From Clostridia bacterium 41_269 (GTDB lineage Bacteria; Bacillota; DTU086): 64,000 bases of DNA. The position numbers and the translations under genes were made by a program. Positions within the stretch are counted from its first letter, which is position 1; each line of letters begins with the position of its first letter. Of this stretch, positions 1 to 9,440 are shown piece by piece. The stretch lies in contig LGEZ01000007.1 in NCBI GenBank assembly GCA_001508005.1, forward strand, positions 1 to 64,000. Reading direction: 5' to 3'. Under the pieces are notes generated by a model, which was given only the letters and a program-made list of their open reading frames with translations, made no database searches and was not told the DNA's origin.

Positions 1-154
1 GGGAGGCGCGAATAGGATGTGAGCGCCAGCCCCAACTGAGACAGGACGTCGAATTTGGGGCGGTCCGGTTTTGCCCATAACCCTTTGCTCAGAGCTGTCC
101 AGTGTGAGTTCAGGAGTAAGAAAACTGCAGCAGAGACTTTTTGCCAACAAGCTG
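1..154 (+). repeat. Dispersed structured repeat, copy A (5' part outside window)
   Basis: Shares gggaggcgcgaataggatgtgagcgcc...gtccggttttg...gtccagtgtgagttcaggagtaagaaaactgcagcagagac...caacaagctg with copies at 23.8-24.1 kb and 54.0-54.3 kb; followed by terminator hairpin aatcggcttaaataagccgatttttt. Confidence 0.9.
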
Positions 155-181
155 AATCGGCTTAAATAAGCCGATTTTTTT
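155..181 (+). terminator. Intrinsic terminator abutting repeat copy A
   Basis: aatcggcttaaataagccgatt stem-loop followed by T-tract. Confidence 0.75.
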
Positions 182-986
182 AGCCCCAAAATGCGGCAAT
201 TCCTTCCTGCACCAACTTGGCTGCCGTCACTGCAGAAATTTCCGCAGCATCATATGCTGGATGCAGCTCAACAACATCCATACCGATGATTTTAAAAGAC
301 CTAAGCTTTTTAAATATCTCAATTATCTGACCATAACTCATTCCCCCAGGTTCCGGATTTCCCACACCTGGACAAATGCTGGGATCGAGAACATCAAGGT
401 CTATGCTTATATATATGGGCCTTTGGGGATCTAGATTTTTATACAATTCTTCTGCCAAAACATATACCTCATCCATTTCTGCCCCATAAAAGGAACGGGC
501 ACCCACAACCCAAACCTTGCCCTCAAGCATTTCCCAAAGACGTCTCACAGTACAGGCATGAGAAAGGGGGCTTCCTTCATAACTTTCCCTCCAGTCAGAA
601 TGGGCATCAAGAACTACTCCCTGCAGATCTGGATAAACACTAAGGGCACCTTTTACTACGCCTACAGTTATGCTGTGATCTCCGCCGAGAACAACAATTT
701 TTAGGTTCTTTTCTAGATACTTTTCAGCATTTTGTGCTATTTGCTCCATTACCTCTTCTGGATTTTCTCTTAAAATCAGATCGCCCCCATCAATTATTTT
801 AATATCCTTTAAATCTCTCCTAAAAATTCTACTGTAGCTTTCAATACTTTGGGAAGCCTTTCGTATTGCAGCAGGGCCCAAAGCACTTCCCTTTCGATAG
901 CTGGACATATTTTCAAATGGTGCACCAAATATTACAATTTTTGCACTGACATTTGTTTTTTGGGGTTCAGCTTCTAAAAACCGCAT
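180..986 (-). CDS. speB: Agmatinase / aminopropylagmatine ureohydrolase family
   Basis: Ureohydrolase motifs GGDHSIT, DAHSDWR, SIDLDVLDPS; adjacent to speE. Confidence 0.92.
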   Translation of the reverse strand: MRFLEAEPQKTNVSAKIVIFGAPFENMSSYRKGSALGPAAIRKASQSIESYSRIFRRDLKDIKIIDGGDLILRENPEEVMEQIAQNAEKYLEKNLKIVVLGGDHSITVGVVKGALSVYPDLQGVVLDAHSDWRESYEGSPLSHACTVRRLWEMLEGKVWVVGARSFYGAEMDEVYVLAEELYKNLDPQRPIYISIDLDVLDPSICPGVGNPEPGGMSYGQIIEIFKKLRSFKIIGMDVVELHPAYDAAEISAVTAAKLVQEGIAAFWG

Positions 987-1064
987 AAAAAAACCCCCAT
1001 TAACAGAATGTGCAGCTTAAGCTGCACAACAAATTTCAACATAATCATAATAAATGTAAACCGT

Positions 1065-1925
1065 TTAATATTTTAATAGTTCCTGTACAAAGGGAGGAAG
1101 AATAAAGCTTGAAAGATGTACTTCTGGAGAATAATAGCGGCATTCTGTCAAACCCCGCTGCTCACATCGTTTTTTGATTTCGGATAAATTAAGCTCATTT
1201 AGTTTTTCGCCTGCCACAGCATAAGCCCACAATCCAGAAGGATATGTAGGGACATACCCCAAATACATCTTTACCTGAGGAAAAACACTGCTTAAATTTT
1301 TATTAACCATCCTTACCTCATTGTGAAAATAAAAAGGCGTACCGCACTGCATGGATAGCATGCCGTGAGGTTTGAGTACACGACGGCACATTTCAAAAAA
1401 TGGCTGTTCAAAAAGCGGTATGGCTGGGCCAATGGGATCGGTCCCATCCACGATAAGGGCATCAAAAGCATCTTCTTTATCTGCAAGCCATTCTTCTCCC
1501 GGTGCAATAATCAAATTAACCCTTGGGTCCTCAAAGACTCCCATACATACGGAAGGAAGCAAGCTGCGGGATGCTTCCACCACAGCTTCATCTATTTCAA
1601 CCCAGAAAACCTTTTCAACAGAAGGATGGCGCAGTATTTCCCGCACTGTACCTCCATCTCCTCCCCCAATAACCGCAATTATTTGGGGGCTATCCAGCAT
1701 TATCATCAGCGGATGTACAAGCATTTCATGATAATAAGCTTCGTCGGCCTCTGTCAGCATAACTTTGCCATCTAATGCCATCATTCGTCCCAAGTCTTCT
1801 GTCTCAGCAACAACCAATTCTTGATAATGGGTTTTTTGCCGCAGCAGCCACTGCTTAATTTTTAAGTAAAGATGTACTCCTTCGACCTGTTCTTCAACGA
1901 AAAAGGTATCATCTTTTTTTGCCAC
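1065..1925 (-). CDS. speE: Spermidine synthase family aminopropyltransferase
   Basis: VIGGGDGGTVREILRH motif; polyamine gene context. Confidence 0.93.
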   Translation of the reverse strand: MAKKDDTFFVEEQVEGVHLYLKIKQWLLRQKTHYQELVVAETEDLGRMMALDGKVMLTEADEAYYHEMLVHPLMIMLDSPQIIAVIGGGDGGTVREILRHPSVEKVFWVEIDEAVVEASRSLLPSVCMGVFEDPRVNLIIAPGEEWLADKEDAFDALIVDGTDPIGPAIPLFEQPFFEMCRRVLKPHGMLSMQCGTPFYFHNEVRMVNKNLSSVFPQVKMYLGYVPTYPSGLWAYAVAGEKLNELNLSEIKKRCEQRGLTECRYYSPEVHLSSFILPPFVQELLKY

Positions 1926-1934
1926 GTCCTATAT

Positions 1935-2330
1935 TCACACTCCCCGTTCCAGCTTAATAATTTTACAGCTGCGGGGTTCAAAATAACTGCGTATTACTTC
2001 TAAAGCCTTTTCGGGAAATGTATCCCCGCAGGTAAAAACATCCAATGCAAGATATCTCATTTCAGGCCATGTATGGATAAACAAATGGCTTTCAGATACT
2101 ATAGCAATGGCACTAACACCATAAGGCTCAAAACTGTGAACAACCAATTTTAAAAGATTTGCTCCAGTACGCTGTACAGCTTCTTTTAATGCTTCGCGAA
2201 CAACAGTTACTGAAAAAATCTGTTCGTTGCATTCCCAGCACTCTGCTATTAAATGCTTGCCCACTGCACGGTGAGGAACAAGGGGAAGCAACTCACTTTT
2301 TAATTCGCTCTTCAAATTTAAGTTTTTCAT
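1935..2330 (-). CDS. speD: S-adenosylmethionine decarboxylase proenzyme
   Basis: SESHLFIHTWPE pyruvoyl cleavage region and DVFTCGDTFP; start set at MKNLNLKS downstream of a Shine-Dalgarno. Confidence 0.93.
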   Translation of the reverse strand: MKNLNLKSELKSELLPLVPHRAVGKHLIAECWECNEQIFSVTVVREALKEAVQRTGANLLKLVVHSFEPYGVSAIAIVSESHLFIHTWPEMRYLALDVFTCGDTFPEKALEVIRSYFEPRSCKIIKLERGV

Positions 2331-2376
2331 GGGCCACCTCCTGTTTTTGTCCATTTTTTTGTTATAAAAAGTTTTC

Positions 2377-2862
2377 TTATCTCCAATATGCACAGGCAGC
2401 AACAATTCCTCCGCATTTTACGATCTCATGCTCCACAGCTGCTTGAAGAGTTTTTACTAATTTAAGTCCCCTAATTTTAAATGCCTCTTCCACCATAAAA
2501 AGAGCTTTGGAAGCCGCTTCTTCTGCAGTTTCTCCTGAACTTTCCATTATTACACCAAAACCATCTTCAGCAAGGCCTACTGCCAGAGCAGCAGCTATAC
2601 GTTGGCCGGGCGTAGCACTTGTATTGGCAGAATAAACACAAGGCACCAAAGCACCCCGGGGAAGTTCAGGCTTCGCTAAAATCACTTCAGCTTCAGGGGG
2701 CACAATACTGGAAACCTTTATAAGATTTACATCACCAATACCTGCATCAATTAAAGCATTATCAAAAGCATTTAAAGGAGTTTCTCCTTCCGCCTTTCCT
2801 GTTACAAGATATAATCTTGTTACATCAAACAATTTATTCACCTCGTTTCTGGGATGCTTCAA
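2377..2862 (-). CDS. Pyruvoyl-dependent arginine decarboxylase
   Basis: VSSIVPP cleavage site and overall PvlArgDC-like sequence. Confidence 0.9.
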   Translation of the reverse strand: MKHPRNEVNKLFDVTRLYLVTGKAEGETPLNAFDNALIDAGIGDVNLIKVSSIVPPEAEVILAKPELPRGALVPCVYSANTSATPGQRIAAALAVGLAEDGFGVIMESSGETAEEAASKALFMVEEAFKIRGLKLVKTLQAAVEHEIVKCGGIVAACAYWR

Positions 2863-2977
2863 AATACAACCAAATAGTTTAATAATAAATAGTAAAATAA
2901 GCCTGTTTCAATTAATATTTAAAATAACTTTTTATTTTTTATCTCATAATACATTTCCTAAATTTTCTAATATATTT

Positions 2978-4054
2978 TTAGTTTGTTGCCACTTCTTCGT
3001 CATCAAAAATGTTGCCCGCAAGTTGTGGATTCTCTACTTCAACTTCTCTTAACAACTCCAGCCGATAAAGAGCAGAACTATACCACAGATGATTTGGAAG
3101 CACTTTTGTAGGAAGCCATGACCAGGAACGCATCTCCTTCATATAATTCCAATTAACATAGCTGCTGAAATCATCCCGCAGATCTGTAATAACCGCACCC
3201 TTATCCAATAAAAATCTTTGAACCTTTGCCCATTTACTCATACTTGCTTCCACATGAGTAAGTCCAAAATAACCGGCACTACCAGGCCCTTTAAGGCATA
3301 CAAGGCCGCGCCCCACAAAAGCCTTTAACCCAACAATACTTTCTGGAGGATCACACATAAAGGTATCAAAGGATTTTAACCATTCATCTCGAAGGGGTTC
3401 TCTCAAATCATGTCGTACAGCTTTGAGGTTTTTTAGACCTTCCCGCTCAGCAACTTCATTTATAAAATTAATGAGCCTTTCATCAATATCCAATGCCAGC
3501 ACTCTTTTGGGAGCTCCAGTAAGTGCGGCGGCTATGCTCTTTAAATCATCATCTCCAAGAATAATAATTTCTTTACCCTCAATGTCTCCCCGCTGCCATG
3601 CAAAGGATACACAGGCAAGGGACGTTGCTTCTGTAACATACCCCTGGTCATAATCCTGTATAGCCTCTGGACGGTCTTTACATATTTCTGAAAACTTTTC
3701 CCCTAGACTTCCATAAAATTTTGAAATATCTATACCCCGTCCTTCGCAGGCTTCACAAATACCCTCTTTAATTGGAGCTATTTCAAGAGCAGAAACCAAA
3801 TCTTTCCCTTTATCTGTTAATTTAAGCTTTCCATCAGATGCATCCACTAAGCCGCCGTCTATAAGCTGAATGCACAAATCACACAAAAACCGCATTGGAA
3901 CATGACTTAGACGTATAACTTCCCAAAAATCAGAAGCAGCCTGAATCGCCGATAGTACTCTTACTGCATCCCGTGCTACAAAAGGAACGGGCGTCTTCTG
4001 CTTCATCTTATCAATCATTTCAGAAAAAATCTTCTCGGCTTCAACACGATTCAT
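2978..4054 (-). CDS. bpsA: N4-bis(aminopropyl)spermidine synthase (branched-chain polyamine synthase)
   Basis: BpsA-like sequence with ILGDDDL, DIDERLINFI, FDTFMCDPPES; polyamine cluster. Confidence 0.9.
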   Translation of the reverse strand: MNRVEAEKIFSEMIDKMKQKTPVPFVARDAVRVLSAIQAASDFWEVIRLSHVPMRFLCDLCIQLIDGGLVDASDGKLKLTDKGKDLVSALEIAPIKEGICEACEGRGIDISKFYGSLGEKFSEICKDRPEAIQDYDQGYVTEATSLACVSFAWQRGDIEGKEIIILGDDDLKSIAAALTGAPKRVLALDIDERLINFINEVAEREGLKNLKAVRHDLREPLRDEWLKSFDTFMCDPPESIVGLKAFVGRGLVCLKGPGSAGYFGLTHVEASMSKWAKVQRFLLDKGAVITDLRDDFSSYVNWNYMKEMRSWSWLPTKVLPNHLWYSSALYRLELLREVEVENPQLAGNIFDDEEVATN

Positions 4055-4127
4055 GCTCTGTCCCTCCCCCTGCAGCAGCGTATGATTACCGCATTGAATT
4101 TTAAAACAAAATATTTCACAAAAAAAA

Positions 4128-4255
4128 ACCGCTCGCTCCCGCCGCTCAGAGAAGCGACCAGTTGTTCAGCACTCCGCTTCAGTAACACACCGAGCTCCTA
4201 TTAGGCTCGATGCTTCAAATGAGCAGCTTAAAACGGAGTACCGTGCTGATTATCT
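4128..4255 (-). promoter_or_regulatory. Candidate structured 5' leader of bpsA with hairpin and U-tract, class unassigned
   Basis: Minus strand CAGCA(cggta)CTCCG ... CGGAGTGCTG closing stem, internal CGAGCctaataggaGCTCG hairpin, then GC-rich hairpin followed by a long U-tract about 75 nt before bpsA. Confidence 0.45.
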
Positions 4256-4435
4256 GTAAAAAACAATAACACACAGGGTGAAAAATTGTCAATAAAAAAG
4301 TATAACGTTGTATATTAAAGTTTTTTGTTTAGAAATAAAGGATTGTTCAGTAATGACGCGAAATAAAAAGAAATTTGGCATTAAAAATTAAAATAAGGAC
4401 ATATTATGACAAATTTGCTCCTATAAAAAGAAAAA

Positions 4436-5338
4436 CTATGAACGAGGAGTAATGCCAACTTTTTCCGCAGCTTCAACAGCTTTTTCAAACTCATGTCTGG
4501 TAACCATTCTGTTTAAGGGGGGATAATTTCCTGCTTTATGGGCTGGATAATACTGCCTCATAATATTTACAAAACTTTTGGGTGACAGCTCTTCAGCTAT
4601 AAATTTCATTATTTTTTCTGTTCCCGCAAGGTCACATGGCAGCACCAAATGACGTATAATAAGACCTCTTTTTGCAATTCCATTTTTATCAACCTTAAGT
4701 TCTCCCACCTGTCGATGCATTTCCTTTAAAGCTTCTTTAACTCTTTCCGGATAATCCCTAACTCCTGACAGCCTTTGAGCAACTTCAGGGTCATCATACT
4801 TAACATCAGGCATGTAAATATCAATAACTCCATCTAGTATTTTTAGAGTCTCAACGGATTCATATCCTCCGCAGTTATAAACCAGAGGTACACAGAGCCC
4901 CTTATCCCTTGCAATATAGAGAGCTTCAAGTATTTGGGGTACATAATGGGTAGGAGTTACCAAATTTATGTTATGGCAGCCCCTATTTTGAAGTTTTATC
5001 ATTATTTCAGCAAGTTCATGAATGGATATCTCCTTTCCACAGCCAGCCCAGCTGATGTCATAATTCTGACAGAAAACACATTCTAGGTTGCAGTGAGAAA
5101 AAAATATAGTCCCTGAACCATTTGTACCAACCAATGGCCTTTCTTCCCCAAAATGGGGGCCATAGCTTGCTATTTTTACTTTGTTTCCTGCTCTACAGGC
5201 TCCTTTTTCTCCCTCTCCCCTTAAAACTCCACATTCCCTAGGACATAATCTGCATTCTTCCTGTAATTTATATGCCTGCTTTATTTTCTTCTTCAATTCT
5301 TCCTCAGATAAATTAAGATACGCAGGAACAAAAGACAT
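4436..5338 (-). CDS. Radical SAM protein (PflA-like)
   Basis: CNLECVFCQN radical SAM CxxxCxxC motif; N-terminal CRLCPRECGV. Confidence 0.85.
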   Translation of the reverse strand: MSFVPAYLNLSEEELKKKIKQAYKLQEECRLCPRECGVLRGEGEKGACRAGNKVKIASYGPHFGEERPLVGTNGSGTIFFSHCNLECVFCQNYDISWAGCGKEISIHELAEIMIKLQNRGCHNINLVTPTHYVPQILEALYIARDKGLCVPLVYNCGGYESVETLKILDGVIDIYMPDVKYDDPEVAQRLSGVRDYPERVKEALKEMHRQVGELKVDKNGIAKRGLIIRHLVLPCDLAGTEKIMKFIAEELSPKSFVNIMRQYYPAHKAGNYPPLNRMVTRHEFEKAVEAAEKVGITPRS

Positions 5339-5386
5339 TTCAGACCTCCTCAAAACCTTTCCATAGTACTTAAATATTTAAAATTT

Positions 5387-6328
5387 CTACACTCCATCAA
5401 CAAGAACTGTAGATAGATATCTTTCGCCGGTATCAGGCAGAAGAACCACTATCTGCTTCCCTTCACTTTCTGACCTTTGGGCAATCTTTACCGCAGCATG
5501 AAGCGCCGCACCCGATGAAATTCCAGCAAATATACCTTCTTTTCTTGCCAGCAGACGAGCAGTTTCAACAGCCTCTTTGTCAGTTACCTTTATGATCTCA
5601 TCAAGAATTTCCATATTTAAAATTTCTGGAATAAAACCTGCACCTATGCCCTGTATTCTATGGGAACCCGGCTGTCCCCCTGAAAGCACAGGTGATCCTG
5701 CGGGCTCCACTGCAGCTATATGCACTTGGGGATTGCGTTTTTTGAGAATTTCTCCAACCCCTGTTATGGTTCCTCCAGTACCAACTCCTGCAACAAAAAC
5801 ATCCACCTGACCACTGGTATCTCTCCATATCTCCTCAGCAGTGGTGCGTCTGTGAATTTCTGGATTGGCAGGATTTGAAAACTGTTGAGGTATAAACGAA
5901 TTGGGAATCTGCCTTGAAAGCTCCTCTGCTTTGCGTATAGCTCCGCTCATACCTTCTTCCCCTGGAGTAAGAACAACTTCAGCACCATACATTTTCAAAA
6001 GATTACGCCGTTCTACGCTCATTGTTTCAGGCATCGTTATAATAAGGCGGTACCCTTTGGCTGCAGCAATCATAGCAAGACCGATACCCGTGTTGCCGCT
6101 GGTTGGTTCGATAATCACCGTATCTTTATTAAGAATCCCCTGTTTTTCTGCCGCTTCAAGCATGCTGTACGCAATACGGTCCTTAACACTCCCTCCAGGA
6201 TTGAACATTTCAAGTTTAGCAAAAATATTTAAGCCCCTTTTAGGATCGCTAAAATGTTTTAAACGAACTAATGGTGTATTTCCAATAAGATCTACTACGC
6301 TTTCAACAGTCTTCCTGTTCATTTCCAT
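5387..6328 (-). CDS. cysK: Cysteine synthase
   Basis: [13 protein letters not shown]-lysine motif, [23 protein letters not shown]. Confidence 0.95.
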   Translation of the reverse strand: MEMNRKTVESVVDLIGNTPLVRLKHFSDPKRGLNIFAKLEMFNPGGSVKDRIAYSMLEAAEKQGILNKDTVIIEPTSGNTGIGLAMIAAAKGYRLIITMPETMSVERRNLLKMYGAEVVLTPGEEGMSGAIRKAEELSRQIPNSFIPQQFSNPANPEIHRRTTAEEIWRDTSGQVDVFVAGVGTGGTITGVGEILKKRNPQVHIAAVEPAGSPVLSGGQPGSHRIQGIGAGFIPEILNMEILDEIIKVTDKEAVETARLLARKEGIFAGISSGAALHAAVKIAQRSESEGKQIVVLLPDTGERYLSTVLVDGV

Positions 6329-6443
6329 ACTGTACTCCCTTCTTTTTGTATAACAAAGAGTTTAATTAATAATATTATACTTTTTCTTTTTAAAAATTTA
6401 AAAATTTTTATTGACGCAGCTTGACTGACGTATATAAGATAAT

Positions 6444-6463
6444 AATTGAAATTGGTTTTCATT
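6444..6463 (+). promoter_or_regulatory. Candidate Fur-like iron box upstream of feoAB
   Basis: aatTGAAAttggtTTTCAtt imperfect palindrome about 60 bp before feoA. Confidence 0.4.
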
Positions 6464-6520
6464 TGCATTGAGCTAAATCACATTTTAGAAACGACATTTA
6501 GGTAGAGGGAGTGTGAGTTA

Positions 6521-6739
6521 ATGACCCTTGACAAGGCTAAAAAGGGACAAATTCTAAAAATATTAAACATACCCGATGCTAAGATTAGGGCTCAGGCTAT
6601 ACGATTCGGCATCTCCGAAGGAGAAATGGTAACTTGTTCGGAAGTTATTCCCTTAGGTCCTATCATCATTAGAAAAAATAATCAAGAAATTGCTCTGGGT
6701 CGAAATCTTGCCCGACAGATCACTGTTGTTTCAAATTAA
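6521..6739 (+). CDS. feoA: Ferrous iron transport protein A
   Basis: FeoA SH3-like sequence immediately upstream of feoB. Confidence 0.88.
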   Translation: MTLDKAKKGQILKILNIPDAKIRAQAIRFGISEGEMVTCSEVIPLGPIIIRKNNQEIALGRNLARQITVVSN

Positions 6740-6784
6740 AAAAGATAAACAAAACGTGCTGCAGGAGGCAGGAGGAGTTAGAAT

Positions 6785-8767
6785 ATGTCAAAAGGCAGCG
6801 ATTTTATGGAACTGGATATACCTCCAGGAGTTAAAAAAATAGTGCTGGCGGGAAATCCAAACAGTGGAAAGTCAGTGCTGTTCAATGCCCTAACGGGGAT
6901 GTATGTTGATGTATCAAACTATCCAGGTACAACCCTGGAAATATCCTACGGAAAATATTCTGATGATGCAGTTATAATTGATACTCCAGGAGTTTATGGG
7001 ATTTCTTCCTTTAACGATGAAGAACGCACAGCAAGGGATATAATTCTTAAGGCAGATATAGTTGTCAATATTATAAATGCTCTGCACTTAGAAAGGGATC
7101 TATTCCTAACCCAGCAGATAATAGATACCGGACTGCCGGTGATAGTAGCTTTAAACATGATGGATGAAGCTGAAAGACAGGGATTATCCATAAATATTGA
7201 TCTTTTAAGCAGTATGTTGGGAGTAAAAGTAATTCCCATGGTAGCTATAGAAAAAAAAGGACTGGAAGAACTGAAAAACAACATTTTCAATGCATCTCGC
7301 GGCATAACAACCCCAGGAATCGAAGAAAAGCTTCAAGAAATGGAAAAGCAGACTTTTTCGCGAGGTGAAGCCCTACTTATTCTTGAAGGAGACCCCATAA
7401 TAGCTCAGCGCAATGGGGTTCCCCCCGGCAAAATGCAGGAAGAAATTTATTTAAAAAGACGAAAGCACGTTAACTCCATTGTGGATAAAGTGGTAAAATA
7501 CAATAAATCCGAAGAAGATTTTAAAACAAAGCTCAGCAGTCTAATGATTAGGCCCTATACAGGAATTCCTATTTTTTTATTATCCATGGCAGTCTTGTAT
7601 GAAGTTATAGGAGTTTTCATTGCACAAACAGTTGTCGGCTTTACCGAAGAAACAATAATGCAGGGATATTATCAGCCTTTTATTACAGAATTGTTGAGCA
7701 AATGGATCAGCATAAACTCCCCGCTGTGGCATATACTGGCAGGAGAATTTGGCTTCCTTACTATGCCTGTAATTTACCTTCTGGGTCTGTTAATGCCCCT
7801 TGTGGTGGGCTTCTATTTGATGCTCTCCATATTTGAAGACTCCGGTTATCTTCCCAGAATTGCTGTATTAACCGACAGGATATTGACAAGCATAGGTCTT
7901 AACGGTCGTGCAGTAATACCCATTATACTAGGTTTCGGCTGCGTTACCATGGCAACCATTGTAACAAGAATCCTTGGGTCTGATAGAGAAAGACGCATAG
8001 CAATATTTTTACTGGGTCTTACTATTCCTTGTTCCGCCCAGCTGGGTATAATTGCTGGAATGCTAGCAGGGCTTGGACCACCTTACGTTCTTCTATACAT
8101 TTTAATAATTTTTTCCATTCTTGCTTCAGTAGGAACTCTTTTAAATGCAGCCCTTCCGGGAAAGTCAACAGATTTAATAATTGATCTTCCTCCTTTAAGG
8201 TTTCCGCGAGCTGGTAATGTACTGAAAAAAACAGCCACCAAATCCCTGCATTTTCTTTTAGAAGCAGCACCGCTCTTTGCTCTGGGAGCTCTTATCATAA
8301 GCGTTTTCCAAATAACAGGATTTCTTGATTTGGTTCAAAATTTAATTAAACCCATTACTGTTGGATGGCTTGGACTTCCTAAAGAAGCAACAACTGCTTT
8401 TATTATGGGAATAATAAGACGAGACTTTGGAGCTGCGGGGCTCATGAGCCTAGAACTGGATAAAATTCAGTCTCTGGTAGCCCTGGTTACCATTACCCTT
8501 TTTGTTCCATGTATAGCTTCAATTATGATGTTGTTTAAAGAACGAAGCAAAAAGGAAGCCCTCGTCATGTGGTTGAGTTCTCTTTTTATAGCCTTTTTAG
8601 CAGGAGGAATTATTTCAAAGCTCTCAAAACTTACGGGTGAATTTCTGCCTGTATACTATCCCATTGCAGCCTTTTTCATAGTTTTGATGATGGTCTCTTT
8701 TGCTGTAAGCCGCTTTAAAAGCAGGACTGAAAAATTTGAAGAAAAACTGGAAGGAGTAGGTAAATGA
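6785..8767 (+). CDS. feoB: Ferrous iron transport protein B
   Basis: N-terminal G-domain AGNPNSGKSVLFNALTG, DTPGVYG; Gate-domain membrane segments. Confidence 0.95.
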   Translation: MSKGSDFMELDIPPGVKKIVLAGNPNSGKSVLFNALTGMYVDVSNYPGTTLEISYGKYSDDAVIIDTPGVYGISSFNDEERTARDIILKADIVVNIINALHLERDLFLTQQIIDTGLPVIVALNMMDEAERQGLSINIDLLSSMLGVKVIPMVAIEKKGLEELKNNIFNASRGITTPGIEEKLQEMEKQTFSRGEALLILEGDPIIAQRNGVPPGKMQEEIYLKRRKHVNSIVDKVVKYNKSEEDFKTKLSSLMIRPYTGIPIFLLSMAVLYEVIGVFIAQTVVGFTEETIMQGYYQPFITELLSKWISINSPLWHILAGEFGFLTMPVIYLLGLLMPLVVGFYLMLSIFEDSGYLPRIAVLTDRILTSIGLNGRAVIPIILGFGCVTMATIVTRILGSDRERRIAIFLLGLTIPCSAQLGIIAGMLAGLGPPYVLLYILIIFSILASVGTLLNAALPGKSTDLIIDLPPLRFPRAGNVLKKTATKSLHFLLEAAPLFALGALIISVFQITGFLDLVQNLIKPITVGWLGLPKEATTAFIMGIIRRDFGAAGLMSLELDKIQSLVALVTITLFVPCIASIMMLFKERSKKEALVMWLSSLFIAFLAGGIISKLSKLTGEFLPVYYPIAAFFIVLMMVSFAVSRFKSRTEKFEEKLEGVGK

Positions 8768-8931
8768 AAGATATAGAAAAAAATACTGAAAAGCTTATAT
8801 GTCCTCAATGTGGATATACAATTAAGGACGTTAAGGAAAGCCTGCGCTGTCCTAGGTGCAATGCCCTTCTTGTGGAAATAACCCTCTGCCAGGGAAGCTG
8901 CAGAAACTGCAGCATAAAAATGAGCTGCTAG
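8764..8931 (+). CDS. Small Cys-rich zinc-ribbon-like protein in the feo operon (not in ORF track)
   Basis: Manual translation MKDIEKNTEKLICPQCGYTIKDVKESLRCPRCNALLVEITLCQGSCRNCSIKMSC*; overlaps feoB stop. Confidence 0.8.
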   Translation: MKDIEKNTEKLICPQCGYTIKDVKESLRCPRCNALLVEITLCQGSCRNCSIKMSC

Positions 8932-8966
8932 GCCGTTTTCCCAAAAAGGAAAACGGCTTTTTTATA
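8932..8966 (+). terminator. Intrinsic terminator after feo operon
   Basis: gccgttttcccaaaaaggaaaacggctttttta. Confidence 0.9.
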
Positions 8967-9010
8967 TTTTTTATAGATATTGATATAACAAACAGGTTTT
9001 AATAAAATAA

Positions 9011-9031
9011 CATATGAACAAATGTACATAT
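9011..9031 (+). promoter_or_regulatory. Candidate ArsR/SmtB-type operator
   Basis: catatgaacaaatgtacatat imperfect 12-2-12-like palindrome just upstream of the ArsR-family gene. Confidence 0.55.
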
Positions 9032-9102
9032 ATTGATATAAGGAGTGATGTTTTATTAAAAAAGAAGATATATGCAGTGTTAAAGCTATAAATAAAGAAG
9101 CC

Positions 9103-9411
9103 GTGTTAAAGGTCAAGGAAAGAATGCTGATGGATAAAGATGTTGAAAAGCTTTCTTCTTTATTTAAAGCTTTAGCCGAACCCACAAGGATAAAAATTAT
9201 GTATGCTTTGAGCATTAAGGAACTCTGCGTCTGTGATCTTCAAGCAGTTTTAAACATATCCCAATCTGCAGTATCTCATCAGCTAAGGCTTTTAAAAAAT
9301 CTTAGACTGATTAAATACCGACGGGAAGGGAAAAGAGTCTATTATTCCTTAGACGATGATCATATTGAAAAGCTTTTTCGTGAGGGACTGGAACATATAA
9401 GCCACCATTAA
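9103..9411 (+). CDS. ArsR/SmtB-family metalloregulator (CadC-like)
   Basis: ALAEPTRIKIMYALSIKELCVCDLQAVLNISQSAVSHQLRLLKN; coding likely extends upstream (MFIKKEDICSVKAINKEAVLKVK...) if one T is removed from tttt at 9051-9054. Confidence 0.88.
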   Translation: MLKVKERMLMDKDVEKLSSLFKALAEPTRIKIMYALSIKELCVCDLQAVLNISQSAVSHQLRLLKNLRLIKYRREGKRVYYSLDDDHIEKLFREGLEHISHH

Positions 9412-9440
9412 ATATTTTATAAAGAGGGAGAGGATAATTT

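Noticed and set aside
1365-1775. Plus-strand ORFs opposite speE (and similar antisense ORFs opposite cysK, htpG, UvrC, etc.)
   Set aside because: They lie entirely antisense to strongly conserved genes, with low-complexity composition and no recognisable motifs.
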